Below, piece by piece: positions 61,042 through 64,000 of a stretch of 64,000 bases of DNA. The translations under genes were made by a program, and so were the position numbers. This DNA comes from Bacteroidaceae bacterium (GTDB taxonomy: Bacteria > Bacteroidota > Bacteroidia > Bacteroidales > Bacteroidaceae): the NCBI GenBank assembly GCA_017940185.1, contig JAGAZE010000016.1:1-64000 (forward strand), given 5' to 3'. Numbering within the stretch: position 1 is the stretch's first letter; every line of letters begins with the position of its first letter. The notes below the pieces were generated by a model, which saw only the letters and a program-made list of their open reading frames with translations, was not told the origin of the DNA and made no database searches.

Positions 61042-61072
61042 CAAAGGTAGCAACTGCCCTGTGAACAAACAA
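61042..61072 (-). promoter_or_regulatory. Promoter of the leader / chitobiase-repeat gene
   Basis: Minus-strand TTG (61072-61070), 20 bp, TACCTTTG (61049-61042). The RNA would start near 61035, 14 nt before the leader ATG. Confidence 0.8.
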
Positions 61073-61236
61073 GCGCCGGCGACGATTTTTTTACACCTGC
61101 CGTGGGGCATAAGGAAATTACACGGATTGACGCGTCTGCGCTCCCTGAGTACCCCCTCCTACCTTTTCGAAAGCGCAGTGCCTCGCATCCCCATCCTCGA
61201 GCTATCCTCTCTCTCTCCTCTTTATATATATAACAT

Positions 61237-61267
61237 TTGGTGGTTTGCAGGAAAGGCCTTACCTTCG
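61237..61267 (+). promoter_or_regulatory. Promoter of rluB
   Basis: TTTG (61237-61240), 19 bp, TACCTTCG (61260-61267), one mismatch to consensus; 50 bp before the ATG. Confidence 0.65.
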
Positions 61268-61316
61268 CCGTGTGAAACGTATAACGCCGTGAGGCATTAA
61301 CACACATTGTAATATT

Positions 61317-62402
61317 ATGACAATACAAGATTCCTTCGGAGCCGATCGACCTTTCGACGCTCCCCATCGTCCCGAGAGTAGCGACGGTAGTGCTTCTTCG
61401 CGCCCGTCGTCGAAACCTGCCGGCGGCCGTCAGCGTGTGCGCATACGCACCACGACGACCTCAGCACCCCAGCGCGTGAACTACACGCCCTCCTCCCCCC
61501 GACCCGCATCGCAGCAACGTTACAACAACAGCGACGCCCCGCAGCGCCGACAGGGCTTCCGTCCCGATGGCTACACACAGCAGCGACAGGGCGGCTACGG
61601 ACAGCAACGCCCATACAAGGGCAAGCCGAAGATGAACCCCGGCAAGCGACGTGTAGCATACAAAGAAGAACACATCGACCCCAACGAGCCCATACGCCTC
61701 AATAAGTTTCTGGCCAATGCCGGCATCTGCTCGCGCCGCGAGGCCGACGAGTTTATCGAGGCCGGCGTGGTGACCGTCAACGGCGAGGTGGTGACAGAGA
61801 TGGGCGTGAAGGTGTCGCGACAAGACGACGTGCGCTTCCACAACGAACCCGTCACACTGGAGCAGAAGGTATACGTGCTGCTCAACAAGCCGAAAGACTA
61901 TGTGACAACCATCGACGACCCGCAACAGCGCAAGACGGTGATGGACCTGGTGAAGGGCGCCTGCCCCGAGCGCATCTACCCCGTGGGACGCCTCGACCGC
62001 AACACCACCGGCGTGCTGCTGCTCACCAACGACGGAGCACTGGCAAGTAAGCTCACACACCCCAAGTACCTGAAGAAAAAGGTCTACCACGTGTTCCTCG
62101 ACAAGAAGATATCGGCCTACGACATGCAGCAGATACGCAACGGCCTGACGTTGGAAGACGGCGAGATACACGTCGACGCCGTGGAGTATGCCAACGAGAA
62201 GGACAAGAACCAGGTGGGCATAGAGATACACAGCGGGCGCAACCGCATCGTGCGCCGCATCTTCGAGAGCCTGGGTTACCACGTCACGAAGCTCGACCGC
62301 GTGCAGTTTGCCGGACTCACCAAGAAGAACGTGCGCCGCGGCGACTGGCGATTCCTCACCGAGAAAGAAGTAGACATGCTACGCATGGGAGCCTTTGAAT
62401 AA
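61317..62402 (+). CDS. rluB: Pseudouridine synthase RluB-like, with long disordered N-terminus
   Basis: The 361-residue enzyme modifies 23S rRNA. The first 115 residues are rich in R, Q, P, S and G and look disordered. An S4 domain follows (IRLNKFLANAGICSRREADEFI near 123), then the RsuA/RluB catalytic domain with GRLDRNTTGVLLLTNDG, whose aspartate is the catalytic residue. The basic extension may bind RNA. The asparaginyl-tRNA synthetase gene follows 95 bp downstream. Confidence 0.9.
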   Translation: MTIQDSFGADRPFDAPHRPESSDGSASSRPSSKPAGGRQRVRIRTTTTSAPQRVNYTPSSPRPASQQRYNNSDAPQRRQGFRPDGYTQQRQGGYGQQRPYKGKPKMNPGKRRVAYKEEHIDPNEPIRLNKFLANAGICSRREADEFIEAGVVTVNGEVVTEMGVKVSRQDDVRFHNEPVTLEQKVYVLLNKPKDYVTTIDDPQQRKTVMDLVKGACPERIYPVGRLDRNTTGVLLLTNDGALASKLTHPKYLKKKVYHVFLDKKISAYDMQQIRNGLTLEDGEIHVDAVEYANEKDKNQVGIEIHSGRNRIVRRIFESLGYHVTKLDRVQFAGLTKKNVRRGDWRFLTEKEVDMLRMGAFE

Positions 62403-62497
62403 AAGCAACGTTTTCGATAAGCCGAAAGCAATGGAGTTCGCTTCGATTGCTGAGGCGAGAAAATGTCGGATGAAAACCAAGAAGAAAAACATTCACC

Positions 62498-63901
62498 ATG
62501 ACACAGATAAAACGAACAAAAGTTGTCGACCTGCTGCAAAGCACTGCCTACGGCAGCACGGTCAACGTGCGCGGATGGGTACGCACACACCGCAGCAGCA
62601 AGGCGGTAGACTTCATCGCTATCAACGATGGCTCGACGATAAAGAACATACAGGTGGTGGTCGACCCCGCCAAGTTCGACGCCGACCTGCTCAAGCAAAT
62701 CACCACAGGTGCCTGCCTGAGCATCAACGGCACGCTCATAGAGAGCCCCGCAGCCGGGCAGAGCGTTGAGATACAATGCACAGAGATAACCCTCTACGGC
62801 ACCTGCGGCAACGACTACCCCATGCAGAAAAAGGGACAGAGCTTCGAATACATGCGACAGCACGCCCACCTGCGCCTGCGCACCAACACCTTCGGTGCCG
62901 TGATGCGCATACGCCACAACATGGCCATGGCCATACACACCTTCTTCCACGAGCGCGGATACTTCTACTTCCACTCGCCCATCATCACTGCCAGCGACTG
63001 CGAGGGCGCAGGCGAAATGTTCCAGGTGACAACCAAAAACCTCTACGACCTGAAGAAAGACGACGAAGGGAAGATAATCTACGACGACGACTTCTTCGGC
63101 AAGCAGACATCGCTCACCGTGAGCGGACAGCTGGAGGGCGAGCTCGGAGCCACAGCACTCGGAGCCATCTACACCTTCGGACCCACCTTCCGCGCCGAAA
63201 ACTCCAACACACCGCGACACCTGGCCGAGTTCTGGATGATAGAGCCCGAAGTGGCATTCATCGACCTGCCCGAACTGATGGACATCGAAGAGGAGTTCAT
63301 CAAATACTGCGTACAGTGGGCGCTCGACCACTGCAAGGACGACCTGGAGTTCCTCAACAAGATGATCGACAAGACACTGCTCGACCGCCTGCACCACGTG
63401 CTCGACGGCACCTTCAAGCGACTGACCTACACCGAAGGCATTGAGATTCTGGAACAGGCGGTGAAAGACGGCCACAAGTTTGAATTCCCCGTCAGCTGGG
63501 GCATGGACCTGGCCAGCGAGCACGAGCGCTACCTGGTGGAGACACACTTCAAACGCCCGGTCATCATGCACAACTACCCGAAGGACATCAAAGCCTTCTA
63601 CATGAAGCAGAACGACGACGGACGCACCGTGCAGGGCACCGACGTACTCTTCCCGCAGATAGGCGAAATCATCGGCGGAAGCGTGCGCGAGGAAAACTAC
63701 GACAAACTCATGCAGCGCATAGAAGAGATGCACATACCCATGAAAGACATGTGGTGGTACCTTGACACACGCCGCTTCGGCACATGCCCGCACGGAGGAT
63801 TCGGACTCGGCTTCGAGCGTCTCATACTCTTCGTCACAGGCATGCAGAACATACGCGACGTCATCCCCTTCCCGCGCACACCTAAGACGGCAGACTTCTA
63901 A
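62498..63901 (+). CDS. asnS: Asparaginyl-tRNA synthetase
   Basis: The 467-residue class II synthetase has an N-terminal OB-fold anticodon domain ([19 protein letters not shown] near 20-40). The catalytic domain has motif 2 ([25 protein letters not shown] near 227) and motif 3 ([15 protein letters not shown] near 435), and ends [12 protein letters not shown]. This is the NxxTxxH-containing AsnRS form, not AspRS. Its charged tRNA serves translation directly. Confidence 0.96.
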   Translation: MTQIKRTKVVDLLQSTAYGSTVNVRGWVRTHRSSKAVDFIAINDGSTIKNIQVVVDPAKFDADLLKQITTGACLSINGTLIESPAAGQSVEIQCTEITLYGTCGNDYPMQKKGQSFEYMRQHAHLRLRTNTFGAVMRIRHNMAMAIHTFFHERGYFYFHSPIITASDCEGAGEMFQVTTKNLYDLKKDDEGKIIYDDDFFGKQTSLTVSGQLEGELGATALGAIYTFGPTFRAENSNTPRHLAEFWMIEPEVAFIDLPELMDIEEEFIKYCVQWALDHCKDDLEFLNKMIDKTLLDRLHHVLDGTFKRLTYTEGIEILEQAVKDGHKFEFPVSWGMDLASEHERYLVETHFKRPVIMHNYPKDIKAFYMKQNDDGRTVQGTDVLFPQIGEIIGGSVREENYDKLMQRIEEMHIPMKDMWWYLDTRRFGTCPHGGFGLGFERLILFVTGMQNIRDVIPFPRTPKTADF

Positions 63902-63928
63902 ACAGAGCAGCCCCCTATACTGTCTCCT

Positions 63929-64000
63929 ATGCACCACAAGTTCTACATCTTCCTCCTGCTACTCCTCTGTAGCGCGCCCTGCTTCAGTCAGCAACAAGCC
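63929..64000 (+). CDS. N-terminus of an exported protein (partial)
   Basis: The first 24 codons give MHHKFYIFLLLLLCSAPCFS and then QQQA, a good signal peptide, 27 bp after asnS. The gene continues beyond the window and cannot be identified. Confidence 0.6.
   Translation, partial: MHHKFYIFLLLLLCSAPCFSQQQA

Larger units (their letters stand above)
60760..61316. other. Divergent control region (chitobiase-repeat gene / rluB)
   Basis: This 557-bp gap holds the leader unit of the minus-strand gene and the rluB promoter on the plus strand. Bases 61075-61230 show nothing recognisable except a T/C-rich part and the words CGTCTGCGCTCCC (61133-61145) that also occur at 26764-26776. Confidence 0.6.

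Noticed and set aside
60903..61367. 154-codon frame across the divergent control region
   Set aside because: It overlaps the rluB promoter and leader unit and its sequence has no protein-like pattern; the 55-codon frame in another phase has the better start signals.

Overview
The window is bacterial chromosomal DNA from a member of the Bacteroidales, most likely a fairly GC-rich Prevotellaceae. The reasons are: promoters of the Bacteroidetes type (TTTG or TTG, about 19-20 bp, then TAnnTTTG) before many genes; a Bacteroides-type fumarate reductase set frdCAB; Bacteroidetes families (DUF2851, DUF3737, a DUF4251-like lipoprotein, DUF819); BspA-like leucine-rich proteins; and four secreted proteins ending in the WYTLDG...GxYxxNGKK tail common in Prevotella. 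No phage, insertion sequence or CRISPR array was seen. The genus is an inference.

Region 1 (1-13.3 kb, minus strand) is the core expression block: tRNA-Thr, tRNA-Tyr, tRNA-Gly, tRNA-Thr, tuf, tRNA-Trp, secE, nusG, rplK, rplA, rplJ, rplL, rpoB, rpoC (rpoC runs off the left edge). hpf and a XerC-like recombinase lie just upstream. This order is close to the E. coli thrU-tyrU-glyT-thrT-tufB-secE-nusG-rplKAJL-rpoBC order.

Region 2 (14.4-17.8 kb) is a disturbed interval. It holds a 293-bp element with perfect 38-bp inverted ends around five 22-bp repeats, a truncated relic of a secreted protein, and a gingipain/HagA-type adhesin gene whose reading frame has a TAG at codon 32. rpsU follows on the opposite strand to xerC.

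Region 3 (17.9-33 kb) holds a PatB-like C-S lyase with a DUF3737 protein, an acyltransferase, a 1345-residue leucine-rich secreted protein, malate dehydrogenase, Xaa-Pro aminopeptidase, a gamma-carbonic-anhydrase-like protein, an FMN-binding-domain protein, meso-diaminopimelate dehydrogenase, a lipoprotein and a secreted nuclease-like protein.

Region 4 (33-45.5 kb) holds frdCAB (anaerobic respiration to succinate), the run radC-DUF2851-dprA-dusB, a small lipoprotein, a glycosyltransferase, a DUF819 permease-like protein and an outer-membrane beta-barrel protein.

Region 5 (45.7-64 kb) starts with a C10 (streptopain-like) protease fused to DUF285 repeats. Before it lies a structured RNA with its own promoter and terminator, and then a decayed antitoxin/yoeB pair. 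Next come efp, cysK-cysE, tsaE, rpmH, a run of envelope genes (SGNH hydrolase, nuclease-fold protein, patatin, lgt), eno, a secreted chitobiase-C-type repeat protein with an overlapping 74-codon gene, rluB, asnS and the start of another exported protein.

The best leads for something undescribed are two promoter-leader-terminator units directly before secreted-protein genes. One is the nested hairpin RNA at 48252-48402. The other is a 55-codon leader reading frame plus terminator at 60808-61049.
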